Shown here piece by piece: positions 15,933-24,976 of a stretch of DNA of 47,624 bases; the stretch's first letter is position 1; every line of letters starts with the position of its first letter. The stretch lies in the NCBI GenBank assembly GCA_003246935.1, contig QKCF01000117.1, positions 1 to 47,624 of the forward strand. The letters run 5' to 3'. The DNA comes from Sunxiuqinia sp. GTDB taxonomy: Bacteria; Bacteroidota; Bacteroidia; Bacteroidales; Prolixibacteraceae. The notes beneath the pieces were generated by a model. It made no database searches. It saw nothing but the letters and a program-made list of their open reading frames with translations, and was not told the origin of the DNA. The position numbers and the translations under genes were made by a program.

Positions 15933-16508
15933 ATGACCGACCAAAGCAAAATTGTTTTCCTTTTAAAAAACCTGGGACGGGCACTAATTTATGCCATCGT
16001 CATCGGTGTGGCTTATTACCTGTTCAAAGAATATATTGTAAGCGAGAATCAGGAAGTGTGGCTCAATAAATTTTACAGCAATGCTCCCCTGATTTACCTC
16101 ATCTATACCGGCTCTGAAGTCTTCTTCGGCTTATTTCCGCCCGAATTTTTTATGCTTTGGGCTTATCACAAAGGTGAAGTCATACAGTACGTGCTTAACC
16201 TGACCTTTTTTGCAGGCATATCCTACGGAGCCGGTTATCTCGCATTCTTTATAGGGCGCTTTCTTCGTAAAACCGTTATTTTCCGGTATATGAGCCGCAA
16301 GTTCTTCATGAAGTACTGGCCGATGTTTCGAAAGTATGGCTCTGTATTGATTATTGCAGCGGCACTGACCCCCCTTCCTTGGGCGCTGATCAGCATGTTG
16401 GTCGGCTCAACCGAATACCCGTTAAAGCGCTTCACCCTCTTCGCCCTTTTTCGGATTCTTCGTTTTGCTTTTTACGGCTATATTATTTTCCAAACCCACC
16501 AGTTTTAA
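15933..16508 (+). CDS. DedA/VTT-domain-like small membrane protein
   Basis: A 191-residue integral membrane protein with about five hydrophobic segments. The middle (SYGAGYLAFFIGRFLRK, then RYGSVLIIAAALTPLPWALISMLVG in pieces) resembles the VTT/DedA fold, in which a re-entrant loop with Phe-x-Arg and Pro residues mediates lipid flipping. The match is by pattern only and the protein is shorter than classical DedA (about 220). It is in a same-strand series after the flavoprotein (21-bp gap). Confidence 0.6.
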   Translation: MTDQSKIVFLLKNLGRALIYAIVIGVAYYLFKEYIVSENQEVWLNKFYSNAPLIYLIYTGSEVFFGLFPPEFFMLWAYHKGEVIQYVLNLTFFAGISYGAGYLAFFIGRFLRKTVIFRYMSRKFFMKYWPMFRKYGSVLIIAAALTPLPWALISMLVGSTEYPLKRFTLFALFRILRFAFYGYIIFQTHQF

Positions 16509-16585
16509 ACCCTATCGGTTCTTCGTTGTTTATTCCTTCAGTATACAGAACTACTGATACAGACAAACACAAAGCGAAAACCTAA

Positions 16586-16888
16586 ATGCTGGATAAACTC
16601 AAAGTACACTGGCAAGTCGAAAGCAATTTTCAGCTGGCAATTATCTTTTTCGTCTTCTCAATTAGCGGCAGTTCAACACTTGTTGTACGTCAATTCATCT
16701 TCGAATTCATTCATGTTAACCCCGATTGGCCGTTCCTGCTGAAGGCCGCTATTTATTTGGTAACCATCGTGCCTATTTACCAAGCAAACCTGTTGGTTAT
16801 CGGTTCAATATTGGGCCAATTTCGGTTCTTTTGGCGTTTCGAAAAAAAGATACTAGGGCGTTTGGGAATTAAACTGAAGTCAAATTAA
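16586..16888 (+). CDS. Small membrane protein, DUF6787-like
   Basis: A 100-residue protein with two transmembrane helices (about residues 17-37 and 50-75) and a basic C-terminal tail. The pattern ending in ILGQFRFFWRFEKKILGRLG resembles the DUF6787 family of Bacteroidota membrane proteins, of unknown function. It begins with an ATG 77 bp after the DedA-like gene and ends 1 bp before msrA, so it is co-transcribed with msrA. Confidence 0.6.
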   Translation: MLDKLKVHWQVESNFQLAIIFFVFSISGSSTLVVRQFIFEFIHVNPDWPFLLKAAIYLVTIVPIYQANLLVIGSILGQFRFFWRFEKKILGRLGIKLKSN

Positions 16889-16889
16889 A

Positions 16890-17501
16890 ATGATGAAACA
16901 ATTAACAATCCTGATTTTACTAACTCTATTTTCATTTCAAGCCATGTCGAATTCAAAAAAAACAGAGATCGCCACATTAGCCGGAGGCTGCTTTTGGTGT
17001 ACTGAAGCAATATTCAAAGAACTGAAAGGCGTAATATCAGTCACATCGGGTTATTCCGGTGGCGATATTGTCAATCCATCTTATCGGGAAGTTTGCACCG
17101 GGCGAACCGGACACGCCGAAGCAGTGGAAATTGAATTTGATCCGTCGGCAACCAGCTTCTCAGAGATACTGGAAGTTTTCTTCGCGACACACAACCCAAC
17201 AACACTAAATAAGCAAGGTGCCGACATTGGCACACAATACCGATCGGCGATATTTTATCACAGCGAGCAGCAAAAACAAATTGCCGAAGCCGTAATCAAG
17301 CAGCTAAACGATGAAAATATTTTTGGACCTCCAATTGTAACCGAAGTAAGCCCGTGGAAAAACTTTTTTAAAGCCGAGGACTATCATCAAGATTATCTGG
17401 CTAACAATCCGGGCCAAGGTTATTGCCAGTTTGTGATTATTCCGAAGCTTGAGAAATTCCGCAAGATCTTCAAAGACCGGTTGAAAAGCTCGGTTAAATA
17501 A
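16890..17501 (+). CDS. msrA: Exported peptide-methionine (S)-S-oxide reductase
   Basis: A 203-residue MsrA that reduces the S-epimer of methionine sulfoxide in proteins. The catalytic motif is GCFWC (nucleophilic Cys34), with SGYSGGD, GRTGHAEAVEIEFDP and IGTQYRSAIFYH in the usual order. The sequence begins with a hydrophobic leader (about residues 1-20), so this copy is predicted to be exported and to repair periplasmic or envelope proteins. The only other cysteine pattern near the C-terminus is GYCQF, which can serve as the resolving cysteine. The start lies 1 bp after the upstream gene. Confidence 0.93.
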   Translation: MMKQLTILILLTLFSFQAMSNSKKTEIATLAGGCFWCTEAIFKELKGVISVTSGYSGGDIVNPSYREVCTGRTGHAEAVEIEFDPSATSFSEILEVFFATHNPTTLNKQGADIGTQYRSAIFYHSEQQKQIAEAVIKQLNDENIFGPPIVTEVSPWKNFFKAEDYHQDYLANNPGQGYCQFVIIPKLEKFRKIFKDRLKSSVK

Positions 17502-17531
17502 AGGAAGATTTATGCATCAAAACCTGCGACT

Positions 17532-17930
17532 ATGAAAAAGATATTATTGGCAATTATAATTGGCATGATCGGTTCCTCGGCGATGGCTCAGCGCGAATTT
17601 TCGATGACCGAAGGTGATACAACTTACGTGATGAAGCGGTACGTATTTATGCATTTACTTTCCGGAAGTGAGCGCAGTCAGGACTCAGCAGAAGCGGCAC
17701 AACTTCAGGCAAAGCATTTAGCACACCTGAACAGACTGGCTGAAACAGGCAAACTGGTTGTTGCCGGCCCGTTTGAGGGAGGTAATGAATATCGCGGCCT
17801 TCTGATCTTCGACGTTGAAACCGTTGACGAAGCGTTAAAACTTGAGGGCGAAGATCCGGCAGTGAAGGCCAACCGGCTAAAGATGCAGGCTTTTTACTGG
17901 TGGGGAGCAAAAGGCACAAAGCTCCCTTAG
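17532..17930 (+). CDS. Exported YciI-like domain protein
   Basis: A 132-residue protein with a signal peptide (about residues 1-19, ending SSAMAQ) and a YCII-related ferredoxin-like domain: FMHLLSGSERSQ, then HLAHLNRLAETGKLVVAGPFEGG and a C-terminal segment DPAVKANRLKMQ. YciI-like proteins are usually cytosolic; the signal peptide makes this an exported variant. Function unknown. It follows msrA by 30 bp and converges on the phosphodiesterase gene with a 7-bp gap. Confidence 0.8.
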   Translation: MKKILLAIIIGMIGSSAMAQREFSMTEGDTTYVMKRYVFMHLLSGSERSQDSAEAAQLQAKHLAHLNRLAETGKLVVAGPFEGGNEYRGLLIFDVETVDEALKLEGEDPAVKANRLKMQAFYWWGAKGTKLP

Positions 17931-17937
17931 CCTCTTC

Positions 17938-19152
17938 TTAGTTTTTCAAAACCGACTCAACTTCTGCTAAACTTCCGTCTGTTTCTGCAGGTTCAAGGTT
18001 CAGGATCCTGGCAAACAGCGGATACAAATCAACATTCGGGAAGCTTTCAGACACATAGCCCTCTTTAAGCGCCGGCCCTGAACCGTAAAAAATAGCATGA
18101 ACATCCGTATCCGACGGATCGTAACCATGCGTCCCGCCGTTTACGAAGTGTGTATTTTTCCAGAACAAGGCATAAGCACTGTCGGCCACACACACATAAT
18201 CCAGAATTCGGTTGCTTTCGGTATAATGAAAGGAATCGGGCATGGTCTCTTTCGAATAAACCTTCATGTGCGGAATACTCGACAAAACACTCCAAACCGT
18301 ATCGGTATACTGTTCAAACGGCTTCAGCATAACCAGCGGATTACCTCCACGGATACTTTCGACCCAATCTTCGTGCAGGTATTCTGCCAATGCAATGCTT
18401 TTATCTTTTGTAATCTGCCCCATTCCATGATCGCTCAAAAACACCAAATTGATTGAATCAGCATTGGGCAATTGATTTATCTTGTGGCAGAAAACACCCA
18501 CTAGGCTATCTAATCGTTCAACGGTTGTTTTCGTGTCCTTTGCAAACGGCCCTTCCAAGTGGCCGATATGATCAGGCTCATCAAAGTACCATAGAATCAG
18601 GTGTGGACGAATCCCGCTTGGTAATTGCAACCAGCTGAAAACGGAATCTATGCGGTTTTCATAGGTTACTGTTGCATCATATTTCTTCCAAATTGAAGGA
18701 TACACACCTTTGATGGGCGCTTCGGAACCGGGCCAGTAGTAACAGGCCGTTCTTAGCCCTTGATTTTCTGCAGTCACCCAAATCGGTTCTCCCAGATAGA
18801 AATCGGGATTTTGCACTGCTTTGCGGTCGCTCAGTTTGTAATCACCAATAGCCGGATCGGTGAAAGTATTTAATACAATACCATGATGCTCGGGGTAAAG
18901 TCCTGTTGCTATCGTATAATGGTTTGGAAAGGTCTTGCTCGGAAACGACGGAATCAGCGATTTTGCCTTGACGCCTACCCGTGCAATAGAATCCAGATTT
19001 GGAGTATTGTACATATTAGAATAATCCCAGCGAAAACCATCCATCGACAAAACAACTAGGTACGGAGCATTCTCTTTTGATTTTTCTTTTGTCGGGGTGT
19101 GGCAAGCAGTTAAAAGCCAAACTGCCAATAATCCAAGAACAGTAACTTTCAT
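17938..19152 (-). CDS. Ectonucleotide pyrophosphatase/phosphodiesterase-type lipoprotein
   Basis: A 404-residue alkaline-phosphatase-superfamily enzyme with a lipoprotein signal (lipobox LTAC). The dimetal-site motifs of the ENPP group are present: SMDGFRWDY near the start, the nucleophile Thr in PSFPSKTFPNHYTIATG, DEPDHIGHLEG, and LSDHGMG; HGYD supplies the last histidine. It would hydrolyse phosphodiester or pyrophosphate bonds of nucleotides or lipids at the cell envelope. I prefer the ATG at 19152; a GTG two codons upstream also exists. Confidence 0.88.
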   Translation of the reverse strand: MKVTVLGLLAVWLLTACHTPTKEKSKENAPYLVVLSMDGFRWDYSNMYNTPNLDSIARVGVKAKSLIPSFPSKTFPNHYTIATGLYPEHHGIVLNTFTDPAIGDYKLSDRKAVQNPDFYLGEPIWVTAENQGLRTACYYWPGSEAPIKGVYPSIWKKYDATVTYENRIDSVFSWLQLPSGIRPHLILWYFDEPDHIGHLEGPFAKDTKTTVERLDSLVGVFCHKINQLPNADSINLVFLSDHGMGQITKDKSIALAEYLHEDWVESIRGGNPLVMLKPFEQYTDTVWSVLSSIPHMKVYSKETMPDSFHYTESNRILDYVCVADSAYALFWKNTHFVNGGTHGYDPSDTDVHAIFYGSGPALKEGYVSESFPNVDLYPLFARILNLEPAETDGSLAEVESVLKN

Positions 19153-19255
19153 TTTCACGACAATTTCAATTTTAGCTGAAGCAAGTATTCCTGTTTTTGC
19201 CGTGAAACTAACTAATAAATATTAGAATGATGTTAATTGCAGTTTAAACAAGTGT

Positions 19256-20146
19256 TCAGTTCCAAAGTTTATTTACAAGGACATCGCGAAATCCTTCGTA
19301 ATGTTCTACAAACCGCACATTAGCTGGTAGTTTAGGGGCATTTAGCGGAATCTGCATACCACTTACGACAATTGGCTTTCGCCCGAAGACCCGGGCTAGC
19401 TCTTCCAAATAGACCTCCAGATTCTCTTTTTCAATCGCATTCACAAACGAAGTAACAACCAAGCTCAGACGGTCGGCTATTTGCTTCAATAAAGAACTCA
19501 GATCTTCCAACGGAACATTCTGCCCTAAATAGATACTTTGGTAACCGGCACTCAACGCTAAATATTGACTATATAACAATCCAAGCTCATGCCATTCATT
19601 TTCGGGGAGCAAGAACAGAACCGTTTTACCGTTTTCTGGAATTTTAAGTCTGGCAGTTTCTACAATAAAGCGCTGGCGTACCAAATTTGAGATTAGATGC
19701 TCCTGTGCCGGAAAAAGGCTTCCGATCTGCCAGTATATACCGACCTTTCGGAATAACGGGAAGATCACTTCCGTCACCAGTTTTGCAAAACCCATTTTTT
19801 GCTGAAGCTCATCAAGCAATGCTTCAAATTTAATGATATCGAAATTGATAATATGAATGATCAACTGATCCAGATAGTCGTCTGCCGAACTAACTTGCTG
19901 ATTCAATTTCAGCACCTCTTCGTGAATACGCTGCTCGCCATAAGAAGCCACCTTCGAGATCTTATGTCCCCGCTTAACCAGCGCTGCCACATTCAAAAGC
20001 AGTTTCAGCTCTTCATCGCTGTAAATACGAATATTCGTACTAGTTCTTTCAGGAACCAAAAAACCGTAACGCTTTTCCCAAATACGGATCGTGTGGGCTT
20101 TTATACCCGACAGTGCTTCTAAATCTTTAATTGTGTAGTAATTCAT
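19256..20146 (-). CDS. MerR-family regulator with cobalamin-binding domain (CarH/LitR-like)
   Basis: A 296-residue regulator. Residues 1-70 are a MerR winged helix (YTIKDLEALSGIKAHTIRIWEKRYG). The C-terminal part is a helical cap plus a B12-binding Rossmann domain. Two cobalamin-photoreceptor features are visible: the W139-x9-E149-H150 motif of CarH, which contacts the upper face of adenosylcobalamin, and E184-W-H186-E-L-G189, a variant (Glu for Asp) of the DxHxxG motif supplying the lower His ligand. In CarH, light breaks the Co-C bond and the repressor dissociates from DNA. Light response here is inferred. It is divergent from the BatA-like gene across a 222-bp region with repeated ACCAAAATA elements. 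Confidence 0.85.
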   Translation of the reverse strand: MNYYTIKDLEALSGIKAHTIRIWEKRYGFLVPERTSTNIRIYSDEELKLLLNVAALVKRGHKISKVASYGEQRIHEEVLKLNQQVSSADDYLDQLIIHIINFDIIKFEALLDELQQKMGFAKLVTEVIFPLFRKVGIYWQIGSLFPAQEHLISNLVRQRFIVETARLKIPENGKTVLFLLPENEWHELGLLYSQYLALSAGYQSIYLGQNVPLEDLSSLLKQIADRLSLVVTSFVNAIEKENLEVYLEELARVFGRKPIVVSGMQIPLNAPKLPANVRFVEHYEGFRDVLVNKLWN

Positions 20147-20242
20147 AAAGCAATCCCTTCTTCATCCGGTAACTTAAGCTCTTTTGTAAAAGTTTAGCCT
20201 TTCGGTTTAAAAACTAAACAAATCAACCTAAATAACATGCGC

Positions 20243-20364
20243 ACCAAAATATTGTTTTAGTAAAAGTTGATATTGCTACGACCAAAATATTGGTGCAATT
20301 AGCTACGAAGCTGTATATTCGGAATGAAATTCAGTCAAAACAATTGAAGAGGACCAAAATACAA
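20243..20364. promoter_or_regulatory. Three copies of ACCAAAATA and a palindrome; possible operators
   Basis: ACCAAAATATTG at 20243-20254, the palindromic ACCAAAATATTGGT at 20281-20294, and ACCAAAATACAA at 20353-20364, all in the same orientation, lie between the MerR-type gene and the vWA gene. GCTACGA repeats (20275-20281 and 20302-20308) flank the palindrome. A possible promoter for the forward gene, TATATTCG (20314-20321), lies 19 bp after the palindrome, so the palindrome covers the -33 position. Confidence 0.5.
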
Positions 20365-20368
20365 ACGC

Positions 20369-22420
20369 ATGAAATTTGCCGATTCTTCTTTTTTGTATGC
20401 TTTAGCGTTGGTAATCATTCCAATACTTATCCATTTCCTGCACTTCAAACGTTATAAAACAGTCTACTTCAGCCAGGTTAGCTTTCTGAAAACACTACTT
20501 AACGAATCGCGCAAGAAGAATAACCTGAAGCAGCTAATCATGCTGCTATGCCGGATCTTCACCATTGCCGCCGTCGTAATTGCCTTTGCACAACCCTATA
20601 TTCCGCTTAACTCAACAGCTAAATTGAGTACCGAAAATACTGTTGGCATCTATATCGACAACTCATTTTCGATGAACAGTCAGGGAGAAAAAGGAACCCT
20701 ATTGGAAGCGGCAAAAGCCAAAGCAATCGATTTAGCGAAGAGTTTTTCACCAGGCACCAACTTCATGCTACTTACCAACAATGGCGATCCAAATCAGCGC
20801 TTGAGTTTGAACAGAGAACAGCTCATTACACGAATAGGACAAGTGAAAAGCAGCGCATCGGCGATGGAAATGAGTGAAGCAGTCCAAATTCTGCAAAATG
20901 AAATTGAAGCTCAGTTTCCGAAGGCTTCATCGCTGGTATATATCTTGTCCGATTTTCAACAACGGTTTTCCGACCTTGATAAATTCACAACAAAGGATCA
21001 ATCTGAGGTATATCTGTTGCCTTTCCACCAGCCGGAAGTGAATAACCTGCTCATTGATACTTGCTGGCTTAACTTCCCGGGGCGATTGAGTAACCAAATC
21101 GAGACGGTGACGGTTCGTATCACTAACCAATCGGCCAGAGCGTACAGTAATGTGCCTTTGAGATTGTTCGTAAACGACTCGGTAAAGGCCTTGACTGCGG
21201 TGAACCTGCAAGCTGGAGAAAGTATCGAAAAAGAACTTTCGTACCAAAACCTGAAAGAGGGAATCCACAACTGCCGAATCGAACTGAATGATTACCCAAT
21301 CACCTACGATAACACATTCTACTTTAGTTATGAAGTTGCCGGCCAGATTAAAACATTAGCCGTTGCCCAACAAGGAGAAAAAGGAAGCGAATGGCTCGAT
21401 AAACTATTTGAAGGCAGTGATCAGGTTACCTTAGATCAAATGACATACGGCCGCCTGCAACTAAGCCGGCTTAGCAATTATCAATGTATTTTTCTGTTGA
21501 ATCTTCCGGCGCTTTCCGAAGGACTGCAAACAACATTGACCGACTTTGTTGAGAACGGCGGAAGTTTGGTCGTCTTCCCGGGCGAAGAGATCGACTTGAA
21601 TTCGTATAACCGCCTTTTCGAGCATCTGAAAGCCGCGAATCTAGGGACGCTCAATAATACCAAGCTGAAAGTAAGCCAACTAAATTTGCAAAACCACTTG
21701 TTTGCTGAAGTTTTCGACAGGCAATACGACCGACTCAATTTACCTGAGATCCGTGAATCGTATCGCACTACTATTCCCGTTCAAAGCCTTTCGACTACAG
21801 TATTGACCAATAATGATGGTAGTGTTGCCTTGCGGGAGTCTAATTTTGGACAAGGACGATTATACCAGTTCAATTTTCCGTTGACTTATGATGCTACCAA
21901 CTTCTATCAACACCCGCTGTTTGTCCCCATCATTTTTAACATGGCTCTACACAGCTATTTTCCGCAAACCATCCAGTATCAGGTTCTGGATAACAAAAGC
22001 CTGACATTACAGGTCTACAATCAAAACCTGTCTGATCTTCCTGTGTATTTACAGGATTATAAGGGCGACTTAAACGTGCAACTACCGGTAACAACCACCA
22101 ATCATGATCAACTTCGTTTTAACCCGGACGAATTCATTCAAACTGCAGGCTTTTACCGCCTTGCCCAAGATCAACAAACAATTGCTCCCCTGGCCTTCAA
22201 TTATAACCGCAATGAGTCGGATATGAGTTTTTACAATCAGGAAGAGCTAAATGATATGGCGGAGCAAGAGGGTACTTTTCAGGTGTACAATACAGAAGCC
22301 CCCGACTGGCTCGGGCAATACGAAGCAGAGGCAAACCTGATTGAATTATGGAAATACTTTTTGCTCGCTGCGTTACTATTCGCCATTGCAGAACTGTTAA
22401 TCATCCGTTTCTGGAAATAA
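20369..22420 (+). CDS. BatA-domain vWA membrane protein
   Basis: A 683-residue protein with an N-terminal BatA double-transmembrane domain (residues 1-85: FLYALALVIIPILIHFLHFKR...), a von Willebrand A domain starting about residue 93 with an intact metal-ion site D-N-S-F-S (IYIDNSFSMNS), long beta-rich extracytoplasmic regions, and a C-terminal transmembrane helix near 655-680. This is the architecture of the Bacteroidota proteins annotated as aerotolerance regulators, but there is no neighbouring MoxR/BatD operon, so function is unknown. ATG at 20369, divergent from the cobalamin-type MerR gene. Confidence 0.8.
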   Translation: MKFADSSFLYALALVIIPILIHFLHFKRYKTVYFSQVSFLKTLLNESRKKNNLKQLIMLLCRIFTIAAVVIAFAQPYIPLNSTAKLSTENTVGIYIDNSFSMNSQGEKGTLLEAAKAKAIDLAKSFSPGTNFMLLTNNGDPNQRLSLNREQLITRIGQVKSSASAMEMSEAVQILQNEIEAQFPKASSLVYILSDFQQRFSDLDKFTTKDQSEVYLLPFHQPEVNNLLIDTCWLNFPGRLSNQIETVTVRITNQSARAYSNVPLRLFVNDSVKALTAVNLQAGESIEKELSYQNLKEGIHNCRIELNDYPITYDNTFYFSYEVAGQIKTLAVAQQGEKGSEWLDKLFEGSDQVTLDQMTYGRLQLSRLSNYQCIFLLNLPALSEGLQTTLTDFVENGGSLVVFPGEEIDLNSYNRLFEHLKAANLGTLNNTKLKVSQLNLQNHLFAEVFDRQYDRLNLPEIRESYRTTIPVQSLSTTVLTNNDGSVALRESNFGQGRLYQFNFPLTYDATNFYQHPLFVPIIFNMALHSYFPQTIQYQVLDNKSLTLQVYNQNLSDLPVYLQDYKGDLNVQLPVTTTNHDQLRFNPDEFIQTAGFYRLAQDQQTIAPLAFNYNRNESDMSFYNQEELNDMAEQEGTFQVYNTEAPDWLGQYEAEANLIELWKYFLLAALLFAIAELLIIRFWK

Positions 22421-22452
22421 CAAACGGTCAATTCTTCTTTAGTATAAGATTT

Positions 22453-22561
22453 TTTAAGAGATCAACAATAAGATTACTCATTAGAGAATCCTATTATTGA
22501 ACAGGCTAACTTGCTTTGCTATCAGCCGGAAATTCACTAATTCTGTATAAAATCTCTTAAA
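22453..22561. repeat. 10-bp inverted repeat in the rocD leader
   Basis: TTTAAGAGAT (22453-22462) and ATCTCTTAAA (22552-22561) form perfect 10-bp arms separated by 89 nt in the gap before rocD; the right arm ends 11 bp before the ATG. If paired in RNA it would enclose the leader near the ribosome binding region. It may be chance. Confidence 0.35.
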
Positions 22562-22572
22562 CAGTTTTTGCT

Positions 22573-23790
22573 ATGGATACAAAGAATCCAAAATACTTTA
22601 TGGATCGCGAAGATCAGTTTGGAGCACATAATTACCATCCGCTTCCGGTTGTACTGGAACGTGGTGAAGGTGTTTATGTTTGGGATGTAGAAGGAAAAAA
22701 GTACTATGACTTCCTCGCTGCGTATTCGGCCGTTAACCAAGGTCACTGCCACCCGAAGATTGTAAATGCCTTAATTGAGCAGTCGCGTAAATTAGCACTA
22801 ACCTCCAGAGCTTATTACAACAATGTGCTTGGCGAATGGGAAGAATATGCAACAAAGCTGTTTGGCTACGACAAAATGCTACCGATGAACTCAGGAGCCG
22901 AAGCCGACGAAACTGCACTGAAACTAACTCGCAAGTGGGCCTACAAAGTAAAAGGAATCCCTAAAAACGAAGCTAAAATTGTGGTATGTAATGGAAACTT
23001 CCATGGCCGTACCATCACCATCATTTCCATGTCATCCGATCCGGATGCTTACAACGACTACGGCCCTTATACGCCTGGATTCATCCATATACCTTATAAC
23101 GACATTCCCGCTTTGGAAAAAGCACTGAGCGATCCCAACGTTGCCGGCTTTTTGGTTGAACCAATACAGGCTGAGGCAGGTGTTTACCTACCGGAAGACG
23201 GTTACCTGAAAACAGCTGCTGACCTGTGCAAAAAGTACAACGTGCTGTTTATCGCGGATGAAGTGCAAACCGGATTAGCTCGAACCGGTAAGATGCTGGC
23301 CTGCGACCACGAAGGCGTACGTCCCGATATATTGGTGCTGGGCAAAGCCATGTCTGGCGGAATGTACCCGGTCTCTTGTGTTTTGGCCGACGATGAAATC
23401 ATGCTGACAATCAGACCGGGCGAACACGGTTCGACATACGGAGGAAATCCGATTGCTGCGAAAGTTGCGGTTACTGCCTTGGAAGTTATTCTCGAAGAAA
23501 GGTTGGCCGAAAATGCGACCCGAATGGGCGAATTATTCCGCAATGAAATGACATCTGTAAAATCAAATTTCATCGAGATTGTGAGGGGAAAAGGCTTACT
23601 GAACGCTATCGTGATCAAGCCAACAAACGGCAAAACAGCTTGGGATGTTTGCCTGGAGATGAAAGAAAACGGCATCCTGGCCAAACCTACACACGAACAC
23701 ATTATTCGCTTCACACCGCCATTAATTATCAACGAAGAACAAATGCGTGATGCTATCGCTCGTATCAAAAAGACTTTTGCCGAAATGTAA
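22573..23790 (+). CDS. rocD: Ornithine--oxo-acid transaminase
   Basis: A 405-residue class III aminotransferase that converts ornithine and 2-oxoglutarate to glutamate semialdehyde and glutamate, linking arginine and proline metabolism. Hallmarks: [28 protein letters not shown] (phosphate loop), [21 protein letters not shown] and the PLP lysine K258 in LGKAMSGG. The tyrosine pair near residues 50-55 and the R-T-G-K context fit OAT rather than acetylornithine transaminase. It is monocistronic, ended by a perfect palindromic terminator. Confidence 0.93.
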   Translation: MDTKNPKYFMDREDQFGAHNYHPLPVVLERGEGVYVWDVEGKKYYDFLAAYSAVNQGHCHPKIVNALIEQSRKLALTSRAYYNNVLGEWEEYATKLFGYDKMLPMNSGAEADETALKLTRKWAYKVKGIPKNEAKIVVCNGNFHGRTITIISMSSDPDAYNDYGPYTPGFIHIPYNDIPALEKALSDPNVAGFLVEPIQAEAGVYLPEDGYLKTAADLCKKYNVLFIADEVQTGLARTGKMLACDHEGVRPDILVLGKAMSGGMYPVSCVLADDEIMLTIRPGEHGSTYGGNPIAAKVAVTALEVILEERLAENATRMGELFRNEMTSVKSNFIEIVRGKGLLNAIVIKPTNGKTAWDVCLEMKENGILAKPTHEHIIRFTPPLIINEEQMRDAIARIKKTFAEM

Positions 23791-23816
23791 GTTTATCGAA
23801 GCAAAATATAAGAACG

Positions 23817-23846
23817 AAAAAAAGGAGCTCATGAGCTCCTTTTTTT
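23817..23846. terminator. Bidirectional terminator between rocD and the CDF gene
   Basis: A perfect 30-nt palindrome: seven A, GGAGCTCATGAGCTCC (23824-23839), seven T. It can terminate rocD (forward) and the CDF transporter (reverse), which converge here. Confidence 0.9.
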
Positions 23847-23870
23847 GTGTCTTTTGTAAAACTGTTTTTC

Positions 23871-24764
23871 TCAGCATCCCTCTCCCCCTTCTGTACAATT
23901 AAATTCGAACTGAAGAGTGACATGATTGATGAAAAACTCGTCGTGCAGGATCTCGTCCATTGCCTCGTCAATTTCACGCGTTTCCGACAGGTGTATATCT
24001 GAATCCAATTCCACATGGGCCTCAAAATGGATCGTATGGTCTGTGAGCCGCCATATGTGGATATGGTAAATCTGTTTAACTCCGTTAACCGTCTCCAGTT
24101 TTTGTTTCACCTCTGCCGGATCAATCGACGCAGGAGCAAACTGCATCAATATTTCTGTCGACTCTTTCAATAATTTGAAAGTATGCAGAAGTAGATAAAT
24201 ACTTATCAAAAGAGTGACGAGGGGGTCAATCCAGGTCCAGCCCCAGGCCCAAATAAACACAGCTCCAACAATTACTGCCAGGGATGTAAGTGCATCACCC
24301 AGCAGGTGCAAATAAGCTGCCTTAATATTTAGGTTTTGATGATGGTCGCCGTGCAGAAGAAATACAGAAAAGCCATTGGCAAGAAAACCTAACACCCCCA
24401 AGCCCAACATCCATTTAAAATCAACGACTTTAGGATCGGTAAAACGGTCAATAGCTTCAATCATCAGGTAAAATGAAATCGCGATCAGAACCAGAGCGTT
24501 AATAAAAGCAGCCAGAATTTCAGCGCGTTTATATCCGAAAGAGTGTTTTGCTGTTTTTTCCCGACGTCCTAATCGATCGGCAATGTAAGCCAAAAGAACA
24601 GCAACACCGTCACTTAAATTATGAATAGCATCTGATATCAATGCCAAACTACCACTAATAATACCGCCTATCACCTGAGCTACTGTAATCACAATATTCA
24701 GTAAAAAAGTTATTCCCAGGCTGTTATGCGAATGGTAATGGTGATGTCCGTGATCGTGTCCCAT
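23871..24764 (-). CDS. Cation diffusion facilitator metal transporter (CzcD-like)
   Basis: A 297-residue inner-membrane Zn2+/Co2+/Cd2+ exporter of the CDF family. The N-terminus is a histidine cluster (MGHDHGHHHYHSH) that binds metal; six transmembrane segments follow, with the metal-site motifs SDAIHNLSDG in TM2 and LHLLGDALTS in TM5, then a cytosolic ferredoxin-like domain (residues about 205-290) with VNGVKQIYHIHIW. It ends with Cys residues (CTEGGEGC). I take the ATG at 24764; the in-frame TTG at 24785 adds seven residues. Confidence 0.92.
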   Translation of the reverse strand: MGHDHGHHHYHSHNSLGITFLLNIVITVAQVIGGIISGSLALISDAIHNLSDGVAVLLAYIADRLGRREKTAKHSFGYKRAEILAAFINALVLIAISFYLMIEAIDRFTDPKVVDFKWMLGLGVLGFLANGFSVFLLHGDHHQNLNIKAAYLHLLGDALTSLAVIVGAVFIWAWGWTWIDPLVTLLISIYLLLHTFKLLKESTEILMQFAPASIDPAEVKQKLETVNGVKQIYHIHIWRLTDHTIHFEAHVELDSDIHLSETREIDEAMDEILHDEFFINHVTLQFEFNCTEGGEGC

Positions 24765-24927
24765 GATCAATAATATTTGAAGCAATAATTTTACCGAAAA
24801 CTAGTCAAAACCGCGCATTATCGGGTATGTCAATCCGCAAAACAGAAACTAATTCAGAATTTATTTAAACTCGATATAAATAAAACGGTCAGATTTCCCT
24901 ATTTACACGGCCCTTGTCAAAATAAAG

Positions 24928-24958
24928 TTTTACGACTTCGGCTGAGCAACTATATTTG
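24928..24958 (+). promoter_or_regulatory. Promoter for the TrmJ-like gene
   Basis: TTTT (24928-24931, one mismatch to TTTG), a 19-nt spacer and an exact -7 box TATATTTG (24951-24958), 18 bp before the ATG at 24977. Confidence 0.55.
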
Positions 24959-24976
24959 TAATACAATAGTAATTCA

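Noticed and set aside
22573-23790. Acetylornithine transaminase rather than ornithine transaminase
   Set aside because: Length (about 405), the tyrosine pair near residues 50-55 and the R-T-G-K context fit OAT, and no arginine biosynthesis genes are adjacent; some uncertainty remains.
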